Virus record (IMG/VR): IMGVR_UViG_3300012988_000016
Coordinates: 62,001 to 126,000 of that record
DNA length: 64,000 nucleotides
Source of the DNA: a virus
Strand: one strand, 5' to 3'
The notes under the pieces are model-generated. The model ran no database searches. It was not told the DNA's origin and saw only the letters and a program-made list of their open reading frames with translations. Below are positions 1-9,813 of the stretch, piece after piece. The translations under genes and the position numbers were made by a program. Position 1 is the first letter of the stretch. Every line of letters starts with the position of its first letter.

Positions 1-165
1 GGATTTGCAACTGCGGGGATGAACGGGCCAGCCTCCCTGCAGGCCGCCCGAGCGTTGGCGACAGGGCTAGATATAACTTTCGCTAGTTTGCTGATTCCCG
101 TGGCCATTGTAGGAAGTCCCTCTACGATAGGGGCATCCAGTACCGGCTTTGGTACCATAATATGA
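1..165 (+). CDS. C-terminal end of an unknown protein (partial)
   Basis: An open frame enters from the left edge and stops at TGA 163-165, giving the last 54 residues of a protein. The visible part is rich in Gly, Ala, Thr and Ser with a short hydrophobic stretch (LLIPVAIVG) and ends in GASTGFGTII. The next gene starts 15 nt later behind its own ribosome binding site, which suggests an operon. No function can be assigned. The position just upstream of virion genes makes a structural role possible, but that is inference only. Confidence 0.5.
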   Translation, partial: GFATAGMNGPASLQAARALATGLDITFASLLIPVAIVGSPSTIGASSTGFGTII

Positions 166-180
166 AATGGAGATAGCATC

Positions 181-384
181 ATGGCAAGAGCGACGTTTGG
201 AGTAGTGTCTGAGGTGGTGGAGAAGCGCGAAATAGACGCCGAGGGCAATATCGGCGATCTGAAAGTTCGGCTGAAACTAAATCTCAAGAACACCCTGAAT
301 CAGACCCTGGAAGTTTGGGTGGACGCCCCCACAGAGGTAAACGATTTCTTCGCACCGGCCAATGGCCTGCCTGAGGCCAAATGA
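181..384 (+). CDS. small protein, paralogue of the next gene
   Basis: A 67-residue protein of unknown function. The start is supported by GGAGA at 169-173, 7 nt before ATG. Its second half (LKVRLKL, then LEVWVDAPTEV) matches the middle of the next protein (LRLKLQM, then IEFWVDAPQEI), so the two are tandem paralogues sharing a small beta-rich domain. The stop codon overlaps the next start (ATGA), indicating translational coupling. Its place before the large tail proteins suggests a virion or tail-assembly role. Confidence 0.75.
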   Translation: MARATFGVVSEVVEKREIDAEGNIGDLKVRLKLNLKNTLNQTLEVWVDAPTEVNDFFAPANGLPEAK

Positions 385-803
385 GCAAGCGTGCTAGGAA
401 GAAGCGCCAGACTCCACAGCTTCTGGGCTACATCGTAGGTATGAGCGAGTCCAGGGACTTGCTGACCATCAAAGATACGTTAGGCAATGTGGCTGAGCTG
501 CGGCCGTTGAAAAACGACCCCATAACTTTGAGACTGAAACTACAGATGCCTCTGGCTTCTGGGCGTTCCATTGAATTCTGGGTGGATGCCCCTCAGGAAA
601 TCTCTCAATTGCTGGAAGAGTACGCTATGGTCCCCAGGTCTGTGCAAGAATTGCTGAATCAGTTTGAGAACGACTTGAAGGGGGTCAAAGACGATCACGA
701 TAAAGTGGTGGATGCACACGAGCAAGGTGCGGTCTATGCTGGAAATCCAGAATCTTTTGAGCGTCAGGAAGCTTTCGAGTCAAGACTGAAGTCAGGGGAG
801 TGA
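381..803 (+). CDS. small protein with duplicated WVDAP domain plus helical tail
   Basis: A 140-residue protein. A basic N-terminus (SKRARKKRQ) is followed by the domain shared with the upstream gene, including the WVDAPQEI motif near residue 68. A helical acidic tail of about 65 residues, absent from the upstream paralogue, completes it. It overlaps the preceding gene by 4 nt. The function is unknown. A tail chaperone or minor structural role is conceivable from its position but is not shown by sequence. Confidence 0.75.
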   Translation: MSKRARKKRQTPQLLGYIVGMSESRDLLTIKDTLGNVAELRPLKNDPITLRLKLQMPLASGRSIEFWVDAPQEISQLLEEYAMVPRSVQELLNQFENDLKGVKDDHDKVVDAHEQGAVYAGNPESFERQEAFESRLKSGE

Positions 804-806
804 TCT

Positions 807-3800
807 TTGGGCCTCTCGATACAAGGCTACGTCCTAGAACCTCCGCGAGTCGGTCAGGCGAATTCTCCGTTCACCTACACGCCCAACGTGTATTTGTCCA
901 ACCCGTCGGCCTTCAACACGGCCTATCCCTCAGATGAGTCGGTACCTAGGACGGAATACCATGTATTCGTTTTGGATGATGCTCAACTGCCAGGCACTGG
1001 TCCAAACAACCAATCCTCCTTCGTTGAGGCTAAGTTTGGTTGGACCAAGAACGAGGTGTTGCAGCGATTTGACTACCAAGGGGCTGACGGGCGGTTCAAG
1101 ACCTTGCCTGGCTCGGCCCCTACTCTGGTTGGAAAGCTGACGGCCACCGCCAACACGACACGGCTTCAGGTGGTGGCCCCCATCAGTCTAAACTTGGGGG
1201 CCTATCCGGTTCGACTGTATGTGGGTGATACCGGTTCAGGAACAGCCTTTACGGTTGTTCTGGTCTTGACAGACGGTGGGTTCAGCCCACCTCCTGCTGG
1301 GACGGTTCAAATCTCACTCGCAACCGGCAACCTCAATTGGAATGCTGGAGACTTGACGACTTTTGCTGGACAGTCGGTACACTTTCAGCGTCAGACATTC
1401 TATGCCTTTGCTGATTCGACTGGCCGCATTGGAGTGGTGGGGGACGTGTTGTTGCTCAGCCCATTGCCCGCCACAGGGCAATTCCCTCTGATCCGAATCG
1501 GATACGCTGAATACCTGACACCAATCGAGAAAGCGTCAGAGGCTGGCTTTTCCGTCAACCCAACCGCTGGGACGGTTGAATGGGCCGTCAGTACTGGTCG
1601 ATTGAAGCTAAATTCGGCTGATGTGTCGGCCAACACCGGCCGAGCTATCTATTATGATGGGGTAGCGTTCTCTTTTGGTCAGAATCTGGCCCCAATCAGC
1701 ATAGGGACGATCGCCAGTCCTACAGCCCTAGCTCCCATCCCTCCAGAAGAGAGCGACACTTTCTTCCGTGTGTCGGGGGTGGTTCAGTTCGGTCAAACAC
1801 AATGGGTCGACACCCTCACCACCCCTGGCAAGAAAGGGGTGGTACAGATCCGTCGAAGTGATGGTCAGGTTAGATTTTCCGATTCTGATGTGGGACGTTA
1901 CGGATCTCAACAGGCACAAGTTATCACAGCTGACCTGCTGATTGAACGTGGCATCTCACTCAGGATGTTTAGGAATCCTGTCAATCTAGATGATGCCGAC
2001 CCCACCCTGAAAGATGTTTCGGCCTTCTACGTCAGTGCGGGAGCCATTTGGGCTCAACCCATCATCGCTTCCCCCACCGTCAACTTGCCGGCCATACCGG
2101 TTGACACTCAACCTTTGACCATTCGAGTGGAGCAAGGCACAGGAACCTTCGTTGGCACCTTGCCTAGAATGGACGTGGCTTCACCTCCTACTGGTATCGG
2201 GTACATTCTTGACTACGACAACAAATCGCTGTTGTATGCTCAACACAAGTCCAATGTTGTGCTGCCTGCCCCTGTTCCTTATGGTGGGGTTCAGCTGCCT
2301 GACCCATTGGTATTCAGCTCAGGTCTGAAACTTGAGCTAGAAACCACACCTGGGAGTGGGGTCTACACCCAACTGACAGTAGGTGAAGATGCCCTGTTGG
2401 ATCCTGGCTCTGGTCTGGTGACGATGGTGGAGACAGACGGCGCCAATGTGGTGGACGGATCCAACGGTTCGATCGCAGGCAACGTCTTGACGGATACTAC
2501 TCAGAACTTCACTCTTGCGGGGGTGCAACCAGGGTACTTCCTGGTTGTCGACAGTGGCCCTGCCAAGGGGGTGTACCAAGTGACAGCTGTCAGCACCGCC
2601 ACTCTAACGCTAGATGTGGTGGGGGCCACTTCTTCGGGCTTCACCTATCGTGTATTGGAGGGTGTTGAGATCCTGGCTGACCGGTACTTTCGAGAAGTTC
2701 CCCCAGTAGACCCCAACACCAAGGTTGAACGAGTCAGGTCTTTGGGTACGATCACCAACTCGCCTCGTCTATCGATCAATCCAAGTCAAGCTAATTCGTA
2801 TCGCTTCAAGTATTCGAACGGCCACTTCTCTACCTCAACTGTGGTGGTGGCGACGGACGCAAACTTTACAGCCCCTGGCTTGATACCCGCTGGTATTGTT
2901 GAAGTGTCGATGTCAACTGGACATCTCAACTTCAGTCAAGCAGATGTTGCGCTTGGTGGCTTGGTATTTGGATCCAGGACATTGGTCTTGGGGTCAGAGT
3001 ACACGTTGCAACCCCCTCTAGGGTTCATTCAGTTTGCAGAACGTTTCCTGGAGTTGGAAGAGGCGCAGATAACGTACAAGAATTCGGATGGGGTTCTGGT
3101 TACCGAACGAGCCACGTTTCTGGTTCGCAAGGAGCTGTGCCAGCCTCACCCTGTTGAGACTTCAACCCTCCACTTCAATCCTTTGGGAAGAGAAGTGGCC
3201 TCAATCCCCACCCCCAAGGCTTTCCGTGGAGGCCGGCCTCAAACCTCAGATCAAGTCACCTTCGATGTTGACGCCTCCACAGTGACGTTCTTTGGGGCTC
3301 AAACCGCCACAGACGCCCTCCCGTCTGGCCCCGTGGTCAAGCCCAATGAGAACGTCTACATAGACTACTACATCTACCAGGCGATGGGTGGGGAACAGAA
3401 CATCACCGTACTGCAACCCCCCATTCAGACAATCCCAGTCATTGTCAACTCCGACACCAACAGCCTAGATTTGGTGGGCAACAGAACCTCAGACTTCAAA
3501 GCCAACTACCTGCTATTGGTGGATCGCACCGAGACTTACCTGATAGGAGGTTCGACTTACGATGGCGGGTCCAACACCACCACCGTCACGTTGGCTGGCC
3601 CTCAGCTGTTCAGGTCCGACTTTACCAACCCAGTGTTGGCTGTAACATCGGGCCCCACAGCCGTCACAGGAGCGGCCTATTTCACGACTGAACTGACTCC
3701 TTACGATCCAGTTCCTAGAGGCGGCCCTAGAGTTACGCTAACTGGAGATGTGACCAAACAGTACGTCTCTGGAACGGCTGTGCTGTTTACCGACAATAGC

Positions 3801-6689
3801 ACTTTCCTGGATCTGAATATCGTTTCCGGCTCGACCTATGATCAGGCTACCAACAAGACGACAGTAGTAATGATCGCCAATGGGGCAAGGCAATACTCTG
3901 GTGTGACGCTCAAGCGTTCGGTTCGCCCCATTCTATCTACCCCTGCTGTTAAGGTTCAGACTCAAAAGAGCCCAGAACTGGATCTAGGCTACACGGTATT
4001 TCGCAAAGTTCTGGGACAGGTGGGAATCATCCTGTCTAGTCCAGACCAGTACACGATTGACGCCTCTGGATCGGTGACGGTCACCCAACCCTTGGGCCTT
4101 GATGAAGAGATCGGGATCTTCTATACAGGAGATAGGATCATCGAGGCTGGTCGTTCACTACGGGCCAGCTACACGTTCAACATTGTCCCATCAGTGCAGA
4201 ATGGCCTGCTCAATCAGACTCTGAGGGCAGACTACACCACCTACGCTCCTGATACGTTCTTTTGGAGAGTCGAGACCTTCACCAATTTTCGTGGGGAATT
4301 GGCCCAACAGTATGAATCGGAAGCTCAATCGAGTGTCCCATCTGGCGGCCCCATTCTGGAGAATTCGTCCTCCCCCAAACTGTTCGAGCAGGGGCGGGAG
4401 TCGGTCTTCTTCCAAGAAGGGCATCTGGCGAACGAAGACTTGGTGGCCAGACCAACCCTCAAGTATTACAACGATTCGGTAAACTCTCTTGAAGATGCCC
4501 TACAGTCGATGGATGGGCGTGTGGTGGGGGATCATGATGGACGATTCTTGTTTGACGGCAACATAGACAATCCTGCCAGAAACACATTCACCTCGGTCAC
4601 GAACCAGATTGACGATCGTTTCAAGATCAGCCCTGCCCCCTACTCGGTGTCGGGGCCGCCCTTTGTCGTGACCTCAATAGGGACCTATCAGGAAGTCTAC
4701 AAGCCCGCCCCCACCAGTCGCTTCTACCCTACCAAGCGAGCACTCTATGGGGTGACTGTCCCGACCTCAGGCTTGTCGACGGGAGATCCGATTGCAGACT
4801 TGGGGCAAAAGAATCTGAAGACGGCTGAATTGATTCAGAGACGCTACCCATGGGCAGTTGTGACTGGGTATGCTGTCTCCAGTTCAACAGTTCTGCAGGT
4901 AGACGCCGCGCTAGGTTCCACAGATCTGTTGAGACCAGCATTCGTAGCAGGCATGCAGGTCGCCATAACAGCTCAGAACGGCACCATCTTGGTGGCCGAC
5001 AGTCCTGGTTTGACGGTGCAATCTGCCACCTCCACCAGTATCACTCTCACCTCTGCTTTGGGGGTAAACATCCCTGTGGGAGCTACCATCCGCTTGTCAA
5101 CAGCCGACACTTCTTACCTCAAACAGTATCGGCTGGGGATCGACATAGGGATCGATTTGGAAAACGGCCTTCTCACCTATCAGGCTCCTTCGGCTCCTTG
5201 GAACGATCCTTCAGTGCCGACCGTCCTACAGCCATCACCACCGAACTCTGGTGGGGGAGAGGTGCTGGATGCAACAGTCACTCTGCTCAACACCCTCACC
5301 ACCCCTGATCGATTTCCAGCCCTGGATGGTGGGACGGAGGATGACGATCACAACAGACAGTTCCCAATCCTTAACCCGAACGTGAGTGCTGAGGGAGGGG
5401 CGGCAGGCTTCTTGACAACCGAGCTGGGGATCATCAACACTTCTACGGGAACGCTGCGAGCTGTCACCACCTTTAGCTTTACCGGCACAGGCAGTTTGGA
5501 CGCCACCCGAACGATTATCACCAATTCGGTGGCTTGGCCATTGCCTGTTCCAAAGATCCATGAACTGGTTGAGATCCGTACAGGATTGAACGCTCTATCT
5601 GGATATCGCCGCATCACTGGCGTTACTGGCAACACCATTACGGTCAATTCCCCATTCGCTTCAGTAGACAGTGGATTTGGATTTAGTGTCACAATCTCGA
5701 ACGACTTGGTGGCCAGCACAGGGGCTATCCTCACCACCACTACATTGACCGACAATACGGTCGATTTCCTTGTCTTTGGGGTGGTGCCTGGGCATACAGT
5801 CGTCATTACGTCTGGGCCACATGTAGGACTTCGCCGGCAAGTAGTGAGTGTGGCTCAACATGTTTTGACCGTCACAGCATTCCCAAGCACCAATGCTAGT
5901 CAAAACTATCGTCTAGCCACTGCTCTTGAGACCTTTGGTGGGGCGGTGAACGATCTTGTGACCGCCAGTCTGATTCCGGCTGTGACGGGGGAAGGCCCGA
6001 TTGTCGCCAATCAGGTGACCTCGATTGACGCTTTCTTCAACACCGCTACCACCACTCTGATCTCAGATACGAATGGGGCCTCTTCAACCTCTACCTTTAC
6101 TTCTGTGGGACACACCTTCGTTACCTCTGGAGTGACGACCTCACACCTTCTTTTCATTCGGAACGGTACCAACGCTGGGGTGTACAAGATTCAGCAGGTG
6201 CTGAGCCAGACGTCCCTATTGATCGAAGGTACGTTTCCGGTCAACAGCACCGGCATCAGCTACAAGATCGTGTCAACGGTGGGTTTGACGGCTGAACCGT
6301 TGCAGGCCATCCTGACTACCGCTTTGGCGGCAGAGACTTTCTACCCAACCATCGCCCCCTTCTTGAGCCTCATTTCGACGCAGGTTGCCGTCACAGGGGA
6401 TGCGGGAGCGTTCGCGGTCAGGACCACCACTGAAGATCTGAACTCCAGAGAGACGATCGTATCAGCCAGAAGTGCCGCTCTTTCCGCGCCTACCGGATAT
6501 GTCGCTTCTTTGGAGGCAGAATTGTCATCTGGTGATAGACTTTACGATAGGAGGTTCACATGGATCGACACGAGGATCAATCTGACGAACGGGATATTGG
6601 TCAAAAAAAGTCTGGCCAAAGCCAATCGGATCAAGCAACAGGCGGATGTGCTGAACCAGCTGACCAAGCTTCTGTCGGTCCAGAATTGA
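807..6689 (+). CDS. giant modular beta-rich virion protein (1960 aa)
   Basis: A 1960-residue protein starting at TTG 807, chosen because AGGGGAG lies 6 nt upstream and no ATG fits. The composition (Thr, Ser, Val, Gly, Pro; few Cys) is that of an extracellular phage structural or adhesin protein. Two internal repeat families are visible. One is a short 'G-V-x-STG-x-L' strand motif near residues 165, 255, 343 and 697. The other is a roughly 60-residue beta module ending in a G-x-Y-x-I-x-x-V-x(4)-L-x-V core near residues 561-617, 1555-1630, 1646-1706 and 1763-1823; the 1942-residue fibre protein carries the same module. The last 40 residues are a basic helical tail. The 3' end overlaps the next gene by 130 nt. 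The exact role is not recognised; a tail or baseplate-attached decoration or adhesin is likely. Confidence 0.8.
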   Translation: MGLSIQGYVLEPPRVGQANSPFTYTPNVYLSNPSAFNTAYPSDESVPRTEYHVFVLDDAQLPGTGPNNQSSFVEAKFGWTKNEVLQRFDYQGADGRFKTLPGSAPTLVGKLTATANTTRLQVVAPISLNLGAYPVRLYVGDTGSGTAFTVVLVLTDGGFSPPPAGTVQISLATGNLNWNAGDLTTFAGQSVHFQRQTFYAFADSTGRIGVVGDVLLLSPLPATGQFPLIRIGYAEYLTPIEKASEAGFSVNPTAGTVEWAVSTGRLKLNSADVSANTGRAIYYDGVAFSFGQNLAPISIGTIASPTALAPIPPEESDTFFRVSGVVQFGQTQWVDTLTTPGKKGVVQIRRSDGQVRFSDSDVGRYGSQQAQVITADLLIERGISLRMFRNPVNLDDADPTLKDVSAFYVSAGAIWAQPIIASPTVNLPAIPVDTQPLTIRVEQGTGTFVGTLPRMDVASPPTGIGYILDYDNKSLLYAQHKSNVVLPAPVPYGGVQLPDPLVFSSGLKLELETTPGSGVYTQLTVGEDALLDPGSGLVTMVETDGANVVDGSNGSIAGNVLTDTTQNFTLAGVQPGYFLVVDSGPAKGVYQVTAVSTATLTLDVVGATSSGFTYRVLEGVEILADRYFREVPPVDPNTKVERVRSLGTITNSPRLSINPSQANSYRFKYSNGHFSTSTVVVATDANFTAPGLIPAGIVEVSMSTGHLNFSQADVALGGLVFGSRTLVLGSEYTLQPPLGFIQFAERFLELEEAQITYKNSDGVLVTERATFLVRKELCQPHPVETSTLHFNPLGREVASIPTPKAFRGGRPQTSDQVTFDVDASTVTFFGAQTATDALPSGPVVKPNENVYIDYYIYQAMGGEQNITVLQPPIQTIPVIVNSDTNSLDLVGNRTSDFKANYLLLVDRTETYLIGGSTYDGGSNTTTVTLAGPQLFRSDFTNPVLAVTSGPTAVTGAAYFTTELTPYDPVPRGGPRVTLTGDVTKQYVSGTAVLFTDNSTFLDLNIVSGSTYDQATNKTTVVMIANGARQYSGVTLKRSVRPILSTPAVKVQTQKSPELDLGYTVFRKVLGQVGIILSSPDQYTIDASGSVTVTQPLGLDEEIGIFYTGDRIIEAGRSLRASYTFNIVPSVQNGLLNQTLRADYTTYAPDTFFWRVETFTNFRGELAQQYESEAQSSVPSGGPILENSSSPKLFEQGRESVFFQEGHLANEDLVARPTLKYYNDSVNSLEDALQSMDGRVVGDHDGRFLFDGNIDNPARNTFTSVTNQIDDRFKISPAPYSVSGPPFVVTSIGTYQEVYKPAPTSRFYPTKRALYGVTVPTSGLSTGDPIADLGQKNLKTAELIQRRYPWAVVTGYAVSSSTVLQVDAALGSTDLLRPAFVAGMQVAITAQNGTILVADSPGLTVQSATSTSITLTSALGVNIPVGATIRLSTADTSYLKQYRLGIDIGIDLENGLLTYQAPSAPWNDPSVPTVLQPSPPNSGGGEVLDATVTLLNTLTTPDRFPALDGGTEDDDHNRQFPILNPNVSAEGGAAGFLTTELGIINTSTGTLRAVTTFSFTGTGSLDATRTIITNSVAWPLPVPKIHELVEIRTGLNALSGYRRITGVTGNTITVNSPFASVDSGFGFSVTISNDLVASTGAILTTTTLTDNTVDFLVFGVVPGHTVVITSGPHVGLRRQVVSVAQHVLTVTAFPSTNASQNYRLATALETFGGAVNDLVTASLIPAVTGEGPIVANQVTSIDAFFNTATTTLISDTNGASSTSTFTSVGHTFVTSGVTTSHLLFIRNGTNAGVYKIQQVLSQTSLLIEGTFPVNSTGISYKIVSTVGLTAEPLQAILTTALAAETFYPTIAPFLSLISTQVAVTGDAGAFAVRTTTEDLNSRETIVSARSAALSAPTGYVASLEAELSSGDRLYDRRFTWIDTRINLTNGILVKKSLAKANRIKQQADVLNQLTKLLSVQN

Positions 6690-6820
6690 AATGGGACTAT
6701 CGAGAGAAACTGGGAATCCACGATCGGATGACAGAGGTTGTCAAATTGTCGTTGGATGCCGCTAAAGCGGAGTTGGAAGCCACTAGGAAAAAGTTGAGGA
6801 AGTTGCAATACGGGAGCTGA
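6560..6820 (+). CDS. small charged protein, overlapping the giant gene's 3' end
   Basis: An 86-residue protein whose first 43 codons overlap the end of the 1960-residue gene in another frame. The start is well supported: AGGAGG at 6549-6554 lies 5 nt before ATG 6560. The next in-frame ATG (6728) has no ribosome binding site. The N-terminal half is low-complexity and hydrophilic (many Gln, Asp, Ser). The C-terminal half is a predicted helix (MTEVVKLSLDAAKAELEATR) ending in basic residues. It ends 3 nt before the next gene. Function unknown. Confidence 0.6.
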   Translation: MDRHEDQSDERDIGQKKSGQSQSDQATGGCAEPADQASVGPELKWDYREKLGIHDRMTEVVKLSLDAAKAELEATRKKLRKLQYGS

Positions 6821-6823
6821 TGT

Positions 6824-9013
6824 ATGGCGAACTGGCAGTCATTTGAAATACAAGTACCAGGCGAAGATCTGATTGAGCCTGTACGGAACGTCCTTGAGAC
6901 GTTGCTGGTGTTTCTTGACGTGCTGAAAGCCATCCTAGACACCATCAAGACCTTCCTCATCGACTTCGGCAATCCCATCAAAGCTTTGGTCGAAGCCCTG
7001 ATTCGACTGATTGAAGAACTGTTCCTATCCCTCAAAGTGTCGGGCATCTTTGCCTACTTTGATGTACCCGACCCAACGACCGATCCTGGATTCGATCGTA
7101 ATGTGGGAGGCTTCAAAGCATTCACAGAGCGATTTAAGGCAAGCCTGTACGATTCCAAGGACTTCAACCGTCCTCAGCCAAGAGTGGGATCCACCCAAAG
7201 TGGTTTCGTTCTTCTGGTGGTGGACGCTTCTTCACCCTACGCTCTGATCGCCCGAGTCAAGCAACTTCTCAGATTCTTTGGTAAAGAATTCACGTCGCCA
7301 CGATACGAAGCTCCAGTCAACTTCAAGTTACTCCCCACCAATTCAAAAGGAGACCCAATCCTTCGAGTGGCCTCCATCTTCGGTGGTGAAGCGGTTAATG
7401 GTTTAGGATTGCAGTGGAGTCTCCCTTCTTCCACCGAGACCCCTGATCCAGGCTATTCCGATATCGTGACCAAGATGGCGAAGGAGTTCGTACCTCCCAA
7501 CTACTTGATCGAAAAGTCGGTTGTCAACCCAGCGGCCCAAAAGATCGATCTGAGTGCGATGGGGGATTCAACAGCTTGTGGTACGGTGGAATTCAATAAC
7601 TCCACCTACACAAACATCGATCAGTCATCAGAGCCCGTTCTACGTCGCCAAACGTTGAGGGATGAGTACGGTGAGCCAGTGGTCAAATTCCAGCAATACA
7701 TCTTCCTGGATTCGACTGCCATCCAACTTCTTCTAAGTCAATTGGGTGTGATTCACTACGTCGACCTAGATGTAGTTCCAGGTACTACATATTACTACCG
7801 TGTGCGTGCCTTTAGTGGGGACTTGAAAAAGGCGGGGGATCAGCTTGTGTTCCCAACAACCTACAAGCAGCTGGACTTCAGTATTGAGTCTGACAGTAGA
7901 GTGATGCACTGGCCTTCCTCAATCCCCAACGAATCGGTCATCATGGGGAAACCGTCGGGGGTTCTTTCGGCGACGGTCCCTATCTCGATCAATCCTAAGA
8001 CTTTCGATATTTTGGGGGATTTGAACCATCTGATTCAAACCGCTTTCTCATTGGACTTCCAGCTCCAGGTCGACAGCGCCGCTACTTTTGGTCCGGACGG
8101 AGGTCCTACTGGTTCAACTTCCCCCATTCAGGTGGGGAGGGGCTCTCTTACTAGTCTGGCAGCTCAGATGGCAGCCTATGAGGCGTTTCCCATTGTGGGC
8201 AGACTGCTGGGGCATACGACAATTGCGGAAGCATTTAAGCCAGACCCTATCACAGGGTTGAGCCCAAGATTACCGTGGCAGAGCACCACCCTTCGTCGAC
8301 AATCTGCCAAATTGGCAGAATCGATCGCTTCAGCAATGCTTCAAGCGGGTGAGGACGCCTTGAATGGCTTCCGTAACTTGATGCAGGGAGGATTACCTGC
8401 AGGGGGGATTGATACCCAATATGAGCTCACTGGGGCCGACACTCTTGAAAAAGTAGTGCAGGCCTTCACCAAGTTGGATGAAGATGGTGAGGTGACGGTT
8501 AGAGGGGCACAGACGTTTGCTTTTGGCTACCGAGATACCAGTCTACGCCTAAATGTCTTGGCAGGGATAGAGTACGTCAAAGTCTACTCTTTGGGCGGTT
8601 CTCCAGTGGATTGGATCTCGGTTGTACCTTTGAGGGACATCATTCCCTGGTCTGGTCAGATCATCTACGACATGTTGGATAAGATCCAGGCCTTGTTGGA
8701 CGCTTTCAGTGGTGTGATGGCTGAAATCAAGGCCTATATCGATCAATTGGAGCGAAAGATAGCTGCTTTGGAGCGGTTCATTGAATTTTTGATCAACATC
8801 CTTGACTTTATCGCTCAATTGAAGATTGGGGCCTACGTGCTAAGTGTGCCTGAGCTGACGGGTTCGGCTCAATCGTGGATCAATGCTATCGATACGGCTG
8901 GTGGGACCAAGCCTCCAAGCGGTCCTGGAGGCTATTCGGCTGGAGTGGGGTTAGCCTATGTGGGCACCGACATCACAGCTTTCAAGGCAGCTTTCTCGAT
9001 AATCTTTGGGTGA
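6824..9013 (+). CDS. virion structural protein with helical N-terminus and FN3-like segment
   Basis: A 729-residue protein. Residues 15-75 form strongly hydrophobic or amphipathic helices (LLVFLDVLKAILDTIKTFLI). The central part contains a fibronectin type III-like strand pattern, with VVPGTTYYYRVRAFSG near residues 318-333. A second helical, coiled-coil-like stretch (EIKAYIDQLERKIAALERF) lies near residues 632-650. The C-terminus is Gly-rich. Placement between the giant beta protein and the baseplate genes suggests a tail or baseplate component. The start follows the previous stop closely. No specific family is recognised. Confidence 0.75.
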   Translation: MANWQSFEIQVPGEDLIEPVRNVLETLLVFLDVLKAILDTIKTFLIDFGNPIKALVEALIRLIEELFLSLKVSGIFAYFDVPDPTTDPGFDRNVGGFKAFTERFKASLYDSKDFNRPQPRVGSTQSGFVLLVVDASSPYALIARVKQLLRFFGKEFTSPRYEAPVNFKLLPTNSKGDPILRVASIFGGEAVNGLGLQWSLPSSTETPDPGYSDIVTKMAKEFVPPNYLIEKSVVNPAAQKIDLSAMGDSTACGTVEFNNSTYTNIDQSSEPVLRRQTLRDEYGEPVVKFQQYIFLDSTAIQLLLSQLGVIHYVDLDVVPGTTYYYRVRAFSGDLKKAGDQLVFPTTYKQLDFSIESDSRVMHWPSSIPNESVIMGKPSGVLSATVPISINPKTFDILGDLNHLIQTAFSLDFQLQVDSAATFGPDGGPTGSTSPIQVGRGSLTSLAAQMAAYEAFPIVGRLLGHTTIAEAFKPDPITGLSPRLPWQSTTLRRQSAKLAESIASAMLQAGEDALNGFRNLMQGGLPAGGIDTQYELTGADTLEKVVQAFTKLDEDGEVTVRGAQTFAFGYRDTSLRLNVLAGIEYVKVYSLGGSPVDWISVVPLRDIIPWSGQIIYDMLDKIQALLDAFSGVMAEIKAYIDQLERKIAALERFIEFLINILDFIAQLKIGAYVLSVPELTGSAQSWINAIDTAGGTKPPSGPGGYSAGVGLAYVGTDITAFKAAFSIIFG

Positions 9014-9015
9014 GG

Positions 9016-9078
9016 GGTTTCCTCCATACTTCTCTTTTGAAGGGCCTTAGGTGCCTTCAATAAGATGTAGAGGAAACC
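9016..9078 (+). promoter_or_regulatory. nested hairpin covering the ribosome binding site of the next gene
   Basis: GGTTTCCTC (9016-9024) is the exact reverse complement of GAGGAAACC (9070-9078). Inside it, TTGAAGG (9037-9043) pairs with CCTTCAA (9054-9060). The outer right arm contains the Shine-Dalgarno GAGG of the gene starting at 9082. If it forms, the fold would hide that site. It fills the only sizeable gap in this stretch. There is no T-run, so a terminator is less likely. Confidence 0.55.
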
Positions 9079-9081
9079 TTC

Positions 9082-9813
9082 ATGAGTTTCGAGTTCCTAG
9101 GCACATTCAACCGCAGTCAATTTGAGCGCTTTCTTGCTTTTGCAAGATCTCAGGTTGGGTTAGCCAATGAACGAATCCTACACCTTCAGGCCGAGGCAGA
9201 TAGGATCGGAACCATTACGTTTCGTTACAGTAATGGCGTTCCTCAGGGCTTCTCAGCCGACCCACCTGCTTCCTACTTGGGAAAACTCCTTCAGGCCTAC
9301 GAGGTACTGGGAGGCAACCCCTTCGTAGACTTGAGGGTGAGACTTCGAACTGACCCTATCTATTTGATTCGTGGGACTGAGGTTGACAGCCCCCAATACA
9401 TGAGCAATGGGGAGGTGATTGGGGCCAAGGGGTTGTCAGACAGCCCGACCGCAGAGTTGATGCGCCAGGCTCAGAGTTGGGTTGATGGTACGCTACAGGC
9501 TCGATTTGGCAATCTGGAACGTAAAATTCGTCGAGCGGTCGACTACTCAGACCAATTGCAGCTAGAGATAGCCAATCTCAAGACCATTCAGCTAGCTGCC
9601 ACTGTGGTTGGTAGCCTGGAGTACATCGCCTCTCAGATCAACCAATTTTTGGTCGATCAGAACTATCGAGCCGTTTTTGACGACAATGGGGGAGACCGAT
9701 TTGGTTTCAATGTCTACGCCCCCTTCAGCAGCTATGACGTGTTGAACGGTCAGGCCACTTCAGCACAACGTCAGAATTCAGGCTTTGTGGGTCCAGGAGG
9801 TAGTGGGACATGA
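9082..9813 (+). CDS. unknown virion-region protein (243 aa)
   Basis: A 243-residue protein upstream of the baseplate genes. The N-terminus (FLGTFNRSQFERFLAFARSQ) is helical. A second helical, coiled-coil-like region spans about residues 145-200. The ribosome binding site GAGGAA (9070-9075) sits inside a predicted hairpin. The stop overlaps the start of the gp25-like gene (ATGA). Given the neighbours it is probably a tail or baseplate component, but no family is recognised. Confidence 0.7.
   Translation: MSFEFLGTFNRSQFERFLAFARSQVGLANERILHLQAEADRIGTITFRYSNGVPQGFSADPPASYLGKLLQAYEVLGGNPFVDLRVRLRTDPIYLIRGTEVDSPQYMSNGEVIGAKGLSDSPTAELMRQAQSWVDGTLQARFGNLERKIRRAVDYSDQLQLEIANLKTIQLAATVVGSLEYIASQINQFLVDQNYRAVFDDNGGDRFGFNVYAPFSSYDVLNGQATSAQRQNSGFVGPGGSGT

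Noticed and set aside
150-165. CATAAT-like -10 before the gene at 181
   Set aside because: No matching -35, it lies within the upstream coding end and a normal Shine-Dalgarno follows; too weak to call.
4850-5308. 152-residue rightward open frame inside the giant protein gene
   Set aside because: Out-of-frame shadow, rich in His/Arg/Ser without a ribosome binding site.
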